Origin: Dactylosporangium vinaceum | GTDB lineage: Bacteria > Actinomycetota > Actinomycetes > Mycobacteriales > Micromonosporaceae | Direction of reading: 5' to 3' | DNA: 64,000 nucleotides | Assembly (NCBI RefSeq): GCF_019904175.1 | Contig: NZ_CP061913.1 | Location: 2,170,001-2,234,000 of the forward strand | Shown: in pieces, positions 1 through 8,239 of the stretch | Layout of the letters: every line of letters begins with the position of its first letter | Numbering within the stretch: the stretch's first letter is position 1 | Translations under genes and position numbers: made by a program | Notes under the pieces: generated by a model | Told to the model about the DNA's origin: nothing | What the model saw: the letters and a program-made list of their open reading frames with translations, nothing else | Databases searched by the model: none

Positions 1-1
1 C

Positions 2-1225
2 GTCGTCGAGGCGGCCGCGCTCGCCCACGACCTCGGGCACCCGCCGTTCGGGCACCTCGGCGAGCACGTGCTCGACCGGCTCGCGCGGGAGCGGCTCGGG
101 CTGCCGGACGGGTTCGAGGGCAACGCGCAGTCGTACCGGATCGTCACCAGCACCCAGATCCGCGGGGCGACGATCGGGCTCGATCTCACCGCGGCGGTGC
201 GGGCGGCGCTGCTGAAGTATCCGTGGACGCGGCGGACGTACCCGGACCCGCATCCGATGCACATGCACCCCACGCCCCGCGGCGCCGGCGGTGACCCGGC
301 GGTCGGCTCGGGCAAGTTCGGCGCCTACGTGACCGAGCTCGCCGACGTCCGCCAGGCCCGCGCCCCGTTCGCCGGCCGCCTCGCCGACTGGCAGCAGACC
401 GCCGAGGCGTCGGTCATGGACACCGCCGACGACATCGCCTACGCCATCCACGACCTCGAGGACTTCCACCGCGTCGGCGTCCTGCAGCAGGGCTCGGTCG
501 CGACCGAGCTCATCGCCTGGCTGCGCGACTTCGACGCCCTGCGCAACCTCGGCGACACCCAGCTGCGGGCGACGGGGCGCCGGCCGGGCCGCTCCGTGGA
601 GCTCCTGCGCCGGACGCTCGTCGCGAAGGACAGCTGGATCTACGACGACGACGCCTTCGCCGCCGCCGTCGCCCACGTGCGGACCGAGCTGGCCGACGGG
701 CTCCTGGCCGCCCCGTTCGACGGCTCCATCGACGCCGAGCAGGCCGTCGCCCGGTTCTCGGCCCGCTGGACCCGCCGCCTCATCGACGCCGTCCACGTGC
801 GCCCCGACCCGCCGGTCCGCTCCGGGCACGTCCTGCTCGCCTCGGCCCAGTGGCACGAGGTCCAGGTCCTGAAGTTCATCCACCACCGGTTCGTGCTCGA
901 GCGCCCCGACCTGGCCCTGCACCAGCGCGGCCAGGCCCGGCTGCTGGCCAGCCTGGTCGAGGCGCTGCACGCGTGGCTCACCGACCCGGGGGAGGAGGCG
1001 CGGCTGCCCCGCCGCCTCTACGACCTGGTGGAGCTGGCCGAGGCGGAGACGGTCGAGCTGTCCCCGGCCGACTACGGCCTGGACCGCATGGACGTGCCGG
1101 CCATGGCGCGCGGGCGGGCGATCGTCGACTTCGTCGCCGCGCTCACCGACGGGCAGGCGTCCGGGCTGCTCGACGCGCTGTCGGGGCGATCGCGTCAACT
1201 CTGGACCGACGCCTTCGTCCTGTGA
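2..1225 (+). CDS. dgt: Deoxyguanosinetriphosphate triphosphohydrolase (dGTPase), 5' end missing
   Basis: Hydrolyses dNTPs (classically dGTP) to the deoxynucleoside and triphosphate, affecting dNTP pools. The frame is open from base 2, so the start codon lies upstream of the window. The first visible residues contain the HD-superfamily metal motif LAHDLGHPPFGHLGE, with His and Asp at visible codons 9-10, followed by GFEGNAQS, typical of bacterial dGTPases. A further HD-type element (DTADDIAYAIHDLED) lies around bases 420-455. About 408 residues are present, close to the usual 420-430, so only the extreme N-terminus is lost. In many actinobacteria dgt sits beside dnaG, but that side is cut off. 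Family assignment is confident; the nucleotide preference is not determinable. Confidence 0.93.
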   Translation, partial: VVEAAALAHDLGHPPFGHLGEHVLDRLARERLGLPDGFEGNAQSYRIVTSTQIRGATIGLDLTAAVRAALLKYPWTRRTYPDPHPMHMHPTPRGAGGDPAVGSGKFGAYVTELADVRQARAPFAGRLADWQQTAEASVMDTADDIAYAIHDLEDFHRVGVLQQGSVATELIAWLRDFDALRNLGDTQLRATGRRPGRSVELLRRTLVAKDSWIYDDDAFAAAVAHVRTELADGLLAAPFDGSIDAEQAVARFSARWTRRLIDAVHVRPDPPVRSGHVLLASAQWHEVQVLKFIHHRFVLERPDLALHQRGQARLLASLVEALHAWLTDPGEEARLPRRLYDLVELAEAETVELSPADYGLDRMDVPAMARGRAIVDFVAALTDGQASGLLDALSGRSRQLWTDAFVL

Positions 1226-1279
1226 GAGCCGCGCCCCTCGCGGGTACGACCGCTCCCGGCCACGCCGGGAGTTCGTATT

Positions 1280-1756
1280 GTGAGGGCCATGCTGGTTTTG
1301 CGTGCCATGACCCAGGACGAGCTCGAGGCCCGGCTGCCCGTGCTGCACGAGGAGTACGCCGACGACGAGCTGCGGGCCGGGCGGGACCGGCCCGAGACCG
1401 TGCGCTCCAACGTCGCCGCGCTGTTTCGCCAGCTCCTGCCGGACGGGGTGGCGACGCCGGGGCACCTGCTGTTCAGCGGCGTCGACGACGGTGGGGCGGT
1501 GGTCGGGTGGATCTGGCTCGCGCTGCCGGGCGTGAAGCGGCCCCAGGCGTGGGTGTACGAGGTGCAGGTCGACCCGCCCTTCCGCCGGCGCGGGTTCGGG
1601 CGGGCGCTGGTGCTCGCGGCCGAGGACGAGCTGCGCTCCCGCGGGGTGTCCGAGCTCGGCCTCAACGTCTTCGGGCACAACGCCGGGGCCCGGTCGCTCT
1701 ACGAGTCTCTCGGCTTCTCGGTGAAGTCGATCACGATGTCCAAGGATCTCGCGTGA
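1280..1756 (+). CDS. GNAT family N-acetyltransferase
   Basis: A 158-residue single-domain acetyltransferase. The acetyl-CoA binding motif A is clear: VYEVQVDPPFRRRGFGRAL, containing the R-R-x-G-x-G/A signature, followed by the C-terminal NVFGHNAGARSLYESLGF segment common to RimI-like GNATs. The start is GTG at 1280; an in-frame ATG at 1289 would remove only three residues and is an equally good candidate. The stop TGA overlaps the GTG start of the following flavoprotein gene (GTGA), so the two are probably translationally coupled. The substrate (a protein N-terminus or small amine) cannot be read from sequence. Confidence 0.88.
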   Translation: MRAMLVLRAMTQDELEARLPVLHEEYADDELRAGRDRPETVRSNVAALFRQLLPDGVATPGHLLFSGVDDGGAVVGWIWLALPGVKRPQAWVYEVQVDPPFRRRGFGRALVLAAEDELRSRGVSELGLNVFGHNAGARSLYESLGFSVKSITMSKDLA

Positions 1757-3132
1757 CCTCGCGTCTGGTGGTCATCGGGGGCGACGCGGCCGGGATGAGC
1801 GCCGCGTCGCAGGCGCGGAAGCGGCGGCCCGCCTCCGACCTGGAGATCGTCGCCTTCGAGCGCGGGCAGCACGTGTCGTACTCGGCCTGCGGCATCCCCT
1901 ATCTGGTCGCCGGCGACGTCACCGACCCGGATGCGCTTGTCGCCCGGCACCCGGCGGAGTTCCTGAAGCTGGACATCGATGTCCGCCTGTCGAGCGAGGT
2001 CGTGGCGATCGACCTGGACCGGCGGTCGGTGGTCTTCCGTTCGGCCGCCGGCTCCGGCGCGTCCGCGCGCGAGTCGGTGCTGGGCTTCGATCAGCTCGTC
2101 ATCGCCACCGGGGGCGTGCCCACCCGGCCCGACGTGCCCGGCTCGCTGTCCGTCGGCATCCACGGCGTGCAGACCCTCGAGGACGGGATCCGGCTGCTCG
2201 GGTACCTCGACCGCCACCAGCCGCGCAGAGCCGTCGTCGTCGGCGGCGGGTACATCGGCCTCGAAATGGCCGAGGCCATGCTCCGCCACGGACTCGACGT
2301 CACGCTCGTGGACGCGGCCGAGCAGCCGATGCGTACCCTCGACCCGGACATGGGCGGGCTCATCGCCGACGCCCTGCGGGCCGAGGGTGTCACGCTGCGG
2401 CTGGGTGAGCGTCTCGAAGGCTTCGCGAGCACGGCCGGCCGGGTCACGGCCGTGCACACCAGCGGCGGGGAGATCCCGGCCGACCTGGTCATCCTCGGCC
2501 TCGGCAGCCGCCCCGACAGCGGCCTGGCCCGGGCCGCGGGCATCGCCGTGGGCGAGACCGGCGGCGTCCGCACCGACCGCCGCATGCGCACGTCCGCCGA
2601 GGGCGTGTGGGCGGCCGGCGACTGCGTGGAGACGCTCCACCTGGTCTCGCTGCGCCCGGTCGCCATCGCCCTGGGCACCCACGCCAACAAACAGGGCCGC
2701 GCCGCGGGCATCAACATCGGGGGTGGCTACGCCACGTTCCCAGGCGTCGTGGGTACCGCGGTGTCGAAACTCTGCGGCACGGAGGTCGCCCGCACCGGCC
2801 TGTCCACCGCGGAGGCGGCCGCCGCCGGGTTCGCGGCCTACAGCGTGACAACCGAGTCGACGACCCGCGCCGGCTACTACCCGGGCGCCCGCAAGATCAA
2901 GACAAAGATCATCGCCGAGCGCACGACCGGCCGCCTGCTCGGCGCGCAGATCGTCGGCGAGGAGGGCGCCGCGAAACGCATCGACGCCCTGGCGGTGGCG
3001 CTGTGGCACGGGATGACCGTCGAGGAGATGACGTCCCTGGACCTCTCCTACGCGCCGCCGTTCGCGCCGGTCTGGGACCCGGTGCTCATCGCGGCCCGGA
3101 AGGCGGCCGAGGCGCTAGGTTCCTTCTCATGA
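1753..3132 (+). CDS. FAD-dependent pyridine nucleotide-disulfide oxidoreductase, CoA-disulfide reductase / NADH oxidase type
   Basis: A 459-residue flavoprotein. The N-terminus VVIGGDAAGMSAASQA is the FAD-binding dinucleotide fold (an Asp replaces one Gly). SYSACGIPY at about residues 42-50 carries the single redox-active Cys of CoA-disulfide reductases and NADH oxidases/peroxidases. VVVGGGYIGLEMAEAM is the NAD(P)H-binding motif, and GVWAAGDC the second FAD motif. A C-terminal dimerisation domain completes the fold. I chose GTG 1753 because it is where homology to the fold begins and because it overlaps the preceding stop; the open frame continues far upstream without resemblance to the family. 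The 3' end overlaps the next gene by 4 bp (ATGA). Likely a cytosolic thiol or peroxide redox enzyme; the exact acceptor is uncertain. Confidence 0.9.
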   Translation: MTSRLVVIGGDAAGMSAASQARKRRPASDLEIVAFERGQHVSYSACGIPYLVAGDVTDPDALVARHPAEFLKLDIDVRLSSEVVAIDLDRRSVVFRSAAGSGASARESVLGFDQLVIATGGVPTRPDVPGSLSVGIHGVQTLEDGIRLLGYLDRHQPRRAVVVGGGYIGLEMAEAMLRHGLDVTLVDAAEQPMRTLDPDMGGLIADALRAEGVTLRLGERLEGFASTAGRVTAVHTSGGEIPADLVILGLGSRPDSGLARAAGIAVGETGGVRTDRRMRTSAEGVWAAGDCVETLHLVSLRPVAIALGTHANKQGRAAGINIGGGYATFPGVVGTAVSKLCGTEVARTGLSTAEAAAAGFAAYSVTTESTTRAGYYPGARKIKTKIIAERTTGRLLGAQIVGEEGAAKRIDALAVALWHGMTVEEMTSLDLSYAPPFAPVWDPVLIAARKAAEALGSFS

Positions 3133-3560
3133 TCACATCCACGTTCGCGTCGCTGTCGGCTTCGGACCTGTACCGGATTCTGCGCCTGCGCTTCGAGGTC
3201 TTCATCGTGGAGCAGCACTGCGTGTACCCGGAGCTGGACGGGCGGGACACCGAGCCGGCCACGCTGCACATGTGGCTCGACGCCCCGGACGGCTCGGTCG
3301 CGGCCTACCTGCGCGTCCTGACGGAGCCCGACGGCTCGGCCCGCATCGGCCGGGTCGTCACCGCGGCGCCTTCCCGGGGCAAGGGGCTGGCCGGTCAGCT
3401 GATGGCCGCCGCGCTCGAACGGCTCGGCCCCGACCGTCTGGTGGTGCTCGACGCCCAGACGGTCGCGACCGGGCTGTATGAACGCTTCGGCTTCGTGGTG
3501 ACCGGCCCGGCGTACGACGACGAGGGGATTGAGCACGTGCCCATGGCCCGGCGGCCCTAG
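3129..3560 (+). CDS. ElaA-like GNAT acetyltransferase
   Basis: A 143-residue GNAT protein of the ElaA type. The N-terminal signature RLRFEVFIVEQHCVYPELDG is characteristic of ElaA-family proteins, and the CoA-binding loop reads RVVTAAPSRGKGLAGQLM. The start ATG at 3129 overlaps the TGA of the flavoprotein gene, giving a three-gene coupled run from 1280. The biochemical substrate of ElaA proteins is not established. The gene is followed by a tandem-repeat tract rather than an obvious terminator. Confidence 0.88.
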   Translation: MITSTFASLSASDLYRILRLRFEVFIVEQHCVYPELDGRDTEPATLHMWLDAPDGSVAAYLRVLTEPDGSARIGRVVTAAPSRGKGLAGQLMAAALERLGPDRLVVLDAQTVATGLYERFGFVVTGPAYDDEGIEHVPMARRP

Positions 3561-3579
3561 GGCGTCTCGGCTCTCGCTC

Positions 3580-3736
3580 GACGCCTTCGGGCCTCATACC
3601 TTGGGGCCGCACACCTTCGGGCCCGCGCCTTGGGCTCTGCGCCTTTGGTTTTCCGCCTTTGGGCTCTGCGCCTCGGTTTGACGCCTTGGGTTTTACGCCT
3701 TTGGGCTCTGCGCCTTGGGTTTTACGCCTTGGGCTC
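3580..3736. repeat. Degenerate tandem array resembling the 3' end of msrB
   Basis: About ten imperfect units of roughly 13-16 bp alternate between TTTACGCCTTTGGG-like and CTCTGCGCCTTTGG-like sequences. The last unit coincides with the terminal codons and stop of msrB (GAGCCCAAGGCGTAA on the minus strand). The array lies between the convergent elaA-like and msrB genes. No T-tract hairpin is evident. Confidence 0.75.
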
Positions 3737-4129
3737 CAGCTTGATCGACAGGCTGTTGACGCAGTGGCGGGTGTTCTTGGCCGTCATACGCTCGCCGCGG
3801 AAGACGTGGCCCAGGTGGGAGTCGCAGTTGGCGCAGCGGATCTCGGTGCGGACCATGCCGTGGCTGTGGTCGTCGATCTCCTTGACGGTGCCGGGGATGG
3901 CATCGTCGAAGCTCGGCCAGCCACAGTGGGAGTCGAACTTGGCGTCACTCGCGAAGAGCTGGATCCCGCAGGCGCGGCAGCGGTAGACGCCCTCGGTCTT
4001 GGTGTCGACGTACTCCCCACTCCACGGCGCCTCGGTGCCGGCCAGCCGCAGCACCCGGAACTCGTCCGGGGTCAGCCGGGCCTTCCACTCGGCGTCGGTG
4101 GTGGGCAGGGTGTCGAGTGGCTCAGTCAT
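3722..4129 (-). CDS. msrB: Peptide-methionine (R)-S-oxide reductase MsrB
   Basis: Reduces the R-epimer of methionine sulfoxide in oxidised proteins. The 135-residue protein has full family length. Both zinc-binding CxxC pairs are present (CRAC and CANC), as are the family blocks HCGWPSF and SHLGHVF, and the catalytic Cys sits in RHCVNS near the C-terminus. The start is ATG 4129. It is monocistronic, convergent with the acetyltransferase gene and divergent from the surface-protein gene. Thioredoxin is the usual electron donor of the family; the nearby flavoprotein could be functionally related but this is inference. Confidence 0.96.
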   Translation of the reverse strand: MTEPLDTLPTTDAEWKARLTPDEFRVLRLAGTEAPWSGEYVDTKTEGVYRCRACGIQLFASDAKFDSHCGWPSFDDAIPGTVKEIDDHSHGMVRTEIRCANCDSHLGHVFRGERMTAKNTRHCVNSLSIKLEPKA

Positions 4130-4351
4130 ACCCCAACGGTAGGCCGCGGGGGCTTATCAGACCATTACGGTTTCCTTCCTCGACGTGCCCGGCCTCGACC
4201 GCCGCCCGGCGCCGAACGCTCGCACCAATCCGGACTTTCGGCGCAAACCGGCCGAATCGTTTTGCCTCGGCGTTTCGTTGGTCTACCGAAAGCCACGATT
4301 CGGACTTTTGTGGTGCAATGGCACGAACCGGCTTTGGGAGTAGGGACCACC

Positions 4352-5776
4352 ATGAGGCTGCTGTACAAGGCCGTCGCGCTGGGCGCCGCCGGCGCCGCGA
4401 GCGTCACCCCGCTGGCCACCGCCGCCCACGCGGCCGAGGCGCCGACCCAGCACCCCCAGGACCTGAGGGCGACTGACGCACCACTGAGCGCGCTGCAACT
4501 GGCCGACGCGGAGACCTCCCTGGCGCCCCACTCCCAGAGCTCCAACACCCCCACTACGACGAACACCGCATGGCACGGCTCAGCCGCCGCGTCGACCAAC
4601 ACCGACTACGCCGCCGCGGACGACAGCGGTTACGGCGCCGCCAACGCGGCCGGTGACGACGACGGCTACGGCTCTGGTCGCCACGCGCGCACGTGGGGCG
4701 ACGACCACCGGACCCGCGGCGCCGTGAACGACAGTGGTTATGGCGCCGCCAACGCGGCCGGTGACGACGACGGCTACGGCTCTGGTCGCCACGCGCGCAC
4801 GTGGGGCGGCGACCACCGGACCCACAGTGCGGCAAACGACACCGGCAACGGCTACGGCGGCCAGACCAACAGCAACGGCGCCCGAGGCAATGGCAACAGC
4901 GCCCATGGCAACGGCAATGGCGGCTGGGTCCACGGCAACGGCGGGCACGGTAACGGCAACGGCGGGCAGGCGGGCGCTGGCGGCTACGGCAACGGTGGCT
5001 GGAGTAACGGCGGCCAGGGCAACGGCCACAGCGGGCTCGGCAACGGCGGGCACGGCGGCGGCTGGGGTCACGGCAGCGGCGGCCACGGTAACGGCAACGG
5101 CGGCCACGGGAACAGCAATGGCTACGGCGGCGGGCCCGGGAGCACGCATACCGGCGGCGGTGGGCACGGTCAGGGCAACGGCTTTCCGGGCGGACCCGGC
5201 TCGACCACGCCGGGCGGCGGCGGTGGGCAGGGCAACGGAACCGGCTCGACGACACCCGGCGGCGGTGGCGGTCAGGGGAACGGAACCGGCTCGACCACGC
5301 CCGGCGGCGGTGGTGGGCAGGGGAACGGCAACGGCGGTCCGATCACGGGCGGCAACAGCGGCCCGGGCGGCGGGGGCCAGGGCAACAGCGGTTCGACTCC
5401 CGGCGGCGGCTCAGGCACCGGCGTGAGCCCCAGCGGCGGCGGCACCGGAACCGTGGCCGGCACCCCCGGCGGCGGTGGCGCGGCGACAAGCATTCCGAGC
5501 ACCAGCACGACGGGCACCGGAGCAGGCGCGGCCGCGGCGATCAGCGGGCTTCCGGTCACCGGCCCGAACTCCTCGATGATGACGACCATCGGCTTCGCCT
5601 TCATCATCGGCGGCGCGGGCGTGCTGTACCTGACCCGCCTCGGCGGCGAACGGGACGACGAGCGAACCAAGCGCCGCGTCCCCGAACCCCGCCGCCGTCG
5701 TACCCCCAGCGAAGAAGACCTGACCGACCACTACGCGCGCCGCCCCCGCCCCGCCCGCTCCCGCCGCGCCAACTGA
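4352..5776 (+). CDS. Gly/Asn-rich secreted protein with LPVTG sortase signal
   Basis: A 474-residue predicted cell-wall protein. Residues 1-27 form a signal peptide (cleavage near AHA/A). Residues of about 85-160 include two nearly identical 32-residue repeats built around SGYGAANAAGDDDGYGSGRH and ARTWG. Residues of about 165-390 are extremely rich in Gly, Asn, His and Ser-Thr-Pro (NGNGGHGNG and GSTTPGGGGGQGNGT units). LPVTG lies at residues 400-404 (bases 5549-5563), followed by a hydrophobic segment of about 17 residues and an Arg-rich tail of about 45 residues, much longer than the usual short sorting tail. ATG 4352 was chosen because the signal peptide starts there; the frame is open upstream but shows no protein-like composition. 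No sortase gene is in the window. Its role (adhesion, hydrophobic sheath or wall matrix) is unknown. Confidence 0.8.
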   Translation: MRLLYKAVALGAAGAASVTPLATAAHAAEAPTQHPQDLRATDAPLSALQLADAETSLAPHSQSSNTPTTTNTAWHGSAAASTNTDYAAADDSGYGAANAAGDDDGYGSGRHARTWGDDHRTRGAVNDSGYGAANAAGDDDGYGSGRHARTWGGDHRTHSAANDTGNGYGGQTNSNGARGNGNSAHGNGNGGWVHGNGGHGNGNGGQAGAGGYGNGGWSNGGQGNGHSGLGNGGHGGGWGHGSGGHGNGNGGHGNSNGYGGGPGSTHTGGGGHGQGNGFPGGPGSTTPGGGGGQGNGTGSTTPGGGGGQGNGTGSTTPGGGGGQGNGNGGPITGGNSGPGGGGQGNSGSTPGGGSGTGVSPSGGGTGTVAGTPGGGGAATSIPSTSTTGTGAGAAAAISGLPVTGPNSSMMTTIGFAFIIGGAGVLYLTRLGGERDDERTKRRVPEPRRRRTPSEEDLTDHYARRPRPARSRRAN

Positions 5777-6536
5777 CCCTCCGCGCCACCTAACCTCGGG
5801 CCATCGGTCCGGACCCACGTCGCCTCGCGCTGGGCTACTTCGGCTCGCGCGGCCCTGCGTGGGTGGCGGGTTGCCCGCGTCCGCGCGTGGTGCCCGCGTC
5901 CGCGCGTGGTGCCCGCGTCCGTGCGTGGTGGCCGCGTCCGTGCGTGGTGGCCGCGTCCGTGCGTGGTGGCCGCGTCCGTGCGTGGTGGCCGCGTCCGTGC
6001 GTGGTGGCCGCGTCCGTGCGTGGTGGCCGCGTCCGCGCGTGGGTGCCCGGTGCTACGCGCATTCGCGCGTGTGGCCCGCATCCGCCCGTGCGTGCCCTGC
6101 GCTCCGCGCGTCCGCGCGTCCGCGCGTCCACGCGTCCGCGGGTGTGTGTGGTGCGTTGCTCGCGTCCGGGCTTGTGGGCCCCGCGCCGGCTGCGTCCGCG
6201 CTTCCTGCTGCTGCGCTGCCCGGGGTCGCGCTGCTGCGTGGGGCTGCGTCTTGCTGGTCGCGGCCGCGCCTCGTGCGGCGCTGCTCGGGTTCGCGCTGCT
6301 GGCCGCGGCTGGGGCTCGTGGTGCTGCGTCGTGCCGGCTCGGGTTGCTCGTCGGTTCGTGGTGTGTTGGGGCTGTGGTGCGTGCTGTTCGTCTTCGGCCG
6401 GTGGTTGGCCTGGACTTGGCCGCGTCGTGTGGGCCCGGTCAGCTCCGGAACGCGGCGTTGAACGCAGACAACGGGTGGGGGAGTGGGTGGGGCTTGTGGG
6501 CGTGTCGGCGGGTGGGGGCGGCGTATGGTCCTTGGC
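5777..6536. other. 760-bp gene-free, GC-rich low-complexity interval
   Basis: No gene is supported here. The centre is the 19-bp tandem array described separately; the flanks (6048-6430) are decayed versions of the same CGCGTCCGCG/GTGCGTGGTG words. Long open frames cross it in several frames on both strands, as expected when stop codons are rare in such repeats, but all encode Arg/Ala/Pro-rich periodic nonsense. Any promoter for the polymerase gene at 6537 must lie in the last 100 bp. Confidence 0.75.
5877..6047. repeat. 19-bp minisatellite, nine tandem copies
   Basis: Units start at 5877, 5896, 5915, 5934, 5953, 5972, 5991, 6010 and 6029, an exact 19-bp period. Consensus GCGTCCGTGCGTGGTGGCC; the first two and last units differ at one to a few bases. 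The period is not a multiple of three, which argues against coding use. There are no unique spacers, so it is not a CRISPR array. Confidence 0.93.
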
Positions 6537-7550
6537 ATGGCCGATGCGCTTGAGGTCGAGGTCGCCGGGCGGGGTGTGCGGCTCACGAGTCCGGACCGGG
6601 TGGTGTTTCCCGAGCGGGGGTACACCAAGCGGGACGTGTTCGAGTACTACCTGGCCGTCGGGGACGGGATCATGCGGGCGCTCGGGAATCGGCCCACTAC
6701 CCTGCAGCGGTTTCCCGAGGGGATTGACGGGGAGACGTTCTTCCAGAAGCGGGTGCCGACGCGTGGGGTGCCGGCGTGGATCGAGAAGGCGCAGATCGCG
6801 TTCCCGTCCGGGCGCAAGGCGGATGAGCTCTGCCCGGCCGATCTGGCCCACGTGGCCTGGGCGGCGCAGATGGGGACCATCGTGTTCCACCCCTGGCCCG
6901 TGCGGCGCCAGCACGTCGACCAGCCCGACGAGCTGCGGATCGACCTCGACCCGCAGCCGGGGACCGACTTCTCCGACGCGGCCGCGGTGGCGGAGGTCCT
7001 GAAGGGGGTGCTCGACGAGCTCGGGTTCATCGGGTGGCCCAAGACGTCCGGCGGGCGCGGGCTGCACGTGTACGTGCGGATCAAGCCGCAGTGGTCGTTC
7101 GTCGAGGCCCGGCATGCGGTGATCGCGCTGGCCCGCGAGGTCGAGCGGCGGGCGCCGGAGCGGGCCACCACCAAGTGGTGGAAGGAGGAGCGCGGGGAGC
7201 GGGTGTTCATCGACTTCAACCAGATGGCCCGGGACCGGACGATCGCCTGCGCGTATTCGCTGCGGGCCAACCCGCGGGCCACCGCCTCCACGCCGCTGCG
7301 GTGGGACGAGATCGGGTCGGTCGAGCCCAACGACTTCGACCTGCGCACGGTGCCGCAGCGGATCAAGGAGCTCGGCGACGCGCACGAGGGCATCGACGAC
7401 GTCGCCCATGACATCGGCGTGCTGCTCGAGTGGTTCGAACGGGACGCGGCCAACGGCGAAGGCGACATGCCCTACCCGCCGGAGTACCCCAAGATGGAGG
7501 GCGAGCCGATGCGCGTCCAGCCCAGCCGGGCGAAGAAGCCGGAAGCCTAA
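6537..7550 (+). CDS. Stand-alone LigD-type primase-polymerase
   Basis: A 337-residue archaeo-eukaryotic primase-fold polymerase of the LigD PolDom family, which fills gaps and adds nucleotides during non-homologous end joining. Key residues: HPW at about 118-120, the metal-binding DLD of RIDLDPQ (Asp136, Asp138) and the SGGRGLHVYV loop. KKWWKEERGERVFIDFNQ-like sequence (visible as TTKWWKEERGERVF) is also typical. ATG 6537 is preferred over upstream in-frame starts because homology begins there and the upstream part is low complexity. No ligase or phosphoesterase domain is fused. A separate ligase gene lies at 10923-9808, and no Ku gene is in view. The 3' end overlaps the convergent hydrolase gene by 4 bp. 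Confidence 0.92.
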   Translation: MADALEVEVAGRGVRLTSPDRVVFPERGYTKRDVFEYYLAVGDGIMRALGNRPTTLQRFPEGIDGETFFQKRVPTRGVPAWIEKAQIAFPSGRKADELCPADLAHVAWAAQMGTIVFHPWPVRRQHVDQPDELRIDLDPQPGTDFSDAAAVAEVLKGVLDELGFIGWPKTSGGRGLHVYVRIKPQWSFVEARHAVIALAREVERRAPERATTKWWKEERGERVFIDFNQMARDRTIACAYSLRANPRATASTPLRWDEIGSVEPNDFDLRTVPQRIKELGDAHEGIDDVAHDIGVLLEWFERDAANGEGDMPYPPEYPKMEGEPMRVQPSRAKKPEA

Positions 7551-8236
7551 CCGGCCAGGAGGAACTCGACCACCGCGTCCGGCCGGCTCAGCGCGAGCAG
7601 ATGCCCGCCGGGCACGACAGTGGCGTCCAGGCCCAGGCGCTCCCTGGCCACCCGCACCTGGAAGTCGGCCGGAAACAGCCGGTCATCGCGCCCGCACAGC
7701 ACCCGGGTCGGCACGGCGGGCCACGCGGGCAGCGGCCACGGATCGGCGAACGGCGTCCCCGACTGGAGCGCCTCCTCGCCCATCGCCTGCGCCGCGATGT
7801 CCGGCGGCACGTCGTGGAAGAACGTCACGGCCGGGTCGAACGCCGCATCCGGGTCCCGCCCCTCACGGCGGTCGAGCTCCCGCTTCGCCACGTCCTGCCC
7901 GGTTGCGGTCCACCACTCGCCGCCGGTCTCCCCGGGCCGCGGAATCATGGCGTTGACCAGCACGATCTCCCGGGCCGCGAGCCGATCGCAGGCGAGCGGC
8001 GCGCTCAGCCCGCCCATCGACTGTGCGACCAGGACGGGGCCGTCGTCAGCGGCGCCGGCCGGGGAGCCGGCCGCCGCCACGATCGCGTCGGCATAGGCGG
8101 GCAGGTCGGCCGCGTCGTCGCCGGCCGGAAGCTCGACGGCGACGGCCGCGTGCCCGTGGGCCTGCAGCAGCGCGACCACGCGGTGCCAGTACCACGCGCT
8201 GCCGCCGGCCCCCGGGACCAGGACGAACGAGGTCAC
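7547..8236 (-). CDS. Alpha/beta hydrolase
   Basis: A 229-residue alpha/beta-hydrolase. The oxyanion region LVPGAGGSAWYW is near the N-terminus, the nucleophile elbow is AQSMGG (Ser near 93), the acid is likely in CGRDDRLFP, and the catalytic His in GGHLLALSRP. It resembles small esterase/AB-hydrolase-6 proteins (salicylate esterase-like). The GTG start at 8236 lies 3 bp after the stop of the TAP-like gene, so it is the last gene of the minus-strand operon. The substrate is unknown; its link to the repair genes upstream may be only transcriptional. Confidence 0.85.
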   Translation of the reverse strand: MTSFVLVPGAGGSAWYWHRVVALLQAHGHAAVAVELPAGDDAADLPAYADAIVAAAGSPAGAADDGPVLVAQSMGGLSAPLACDRLAAREIVLVNAMIPRPGETGGEWWTATGQDVAKRELDRREGRDPDAAFDPAVTFFHDVPPDIAAQAMGEEALQSGTPFADPWPLPAWPAVPTRVLCGRDDRLFPADFQVRVARERLGLDATVVPGGHLLALSRPDAVVEFLLAG

Positions 8237-8239
8237 GGG

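Noticed and set aside
3659-4351. In-frame upstream extension of the LPVTG protein
   Set aside because: It runs antisense to msrB; the signal peptide at 4352 fixes the true start.
5877-6047. Possible CRISPR array
   Set aside because: Head-to-tail 19-bp units with no spacers.
5835-7409. Minus-strand 524-residue open frame rich in Arg/His/Pro
   Set aside because: Translation of the 19-bp repeats and the antisense of the polymerase gene; periodic, no fold.
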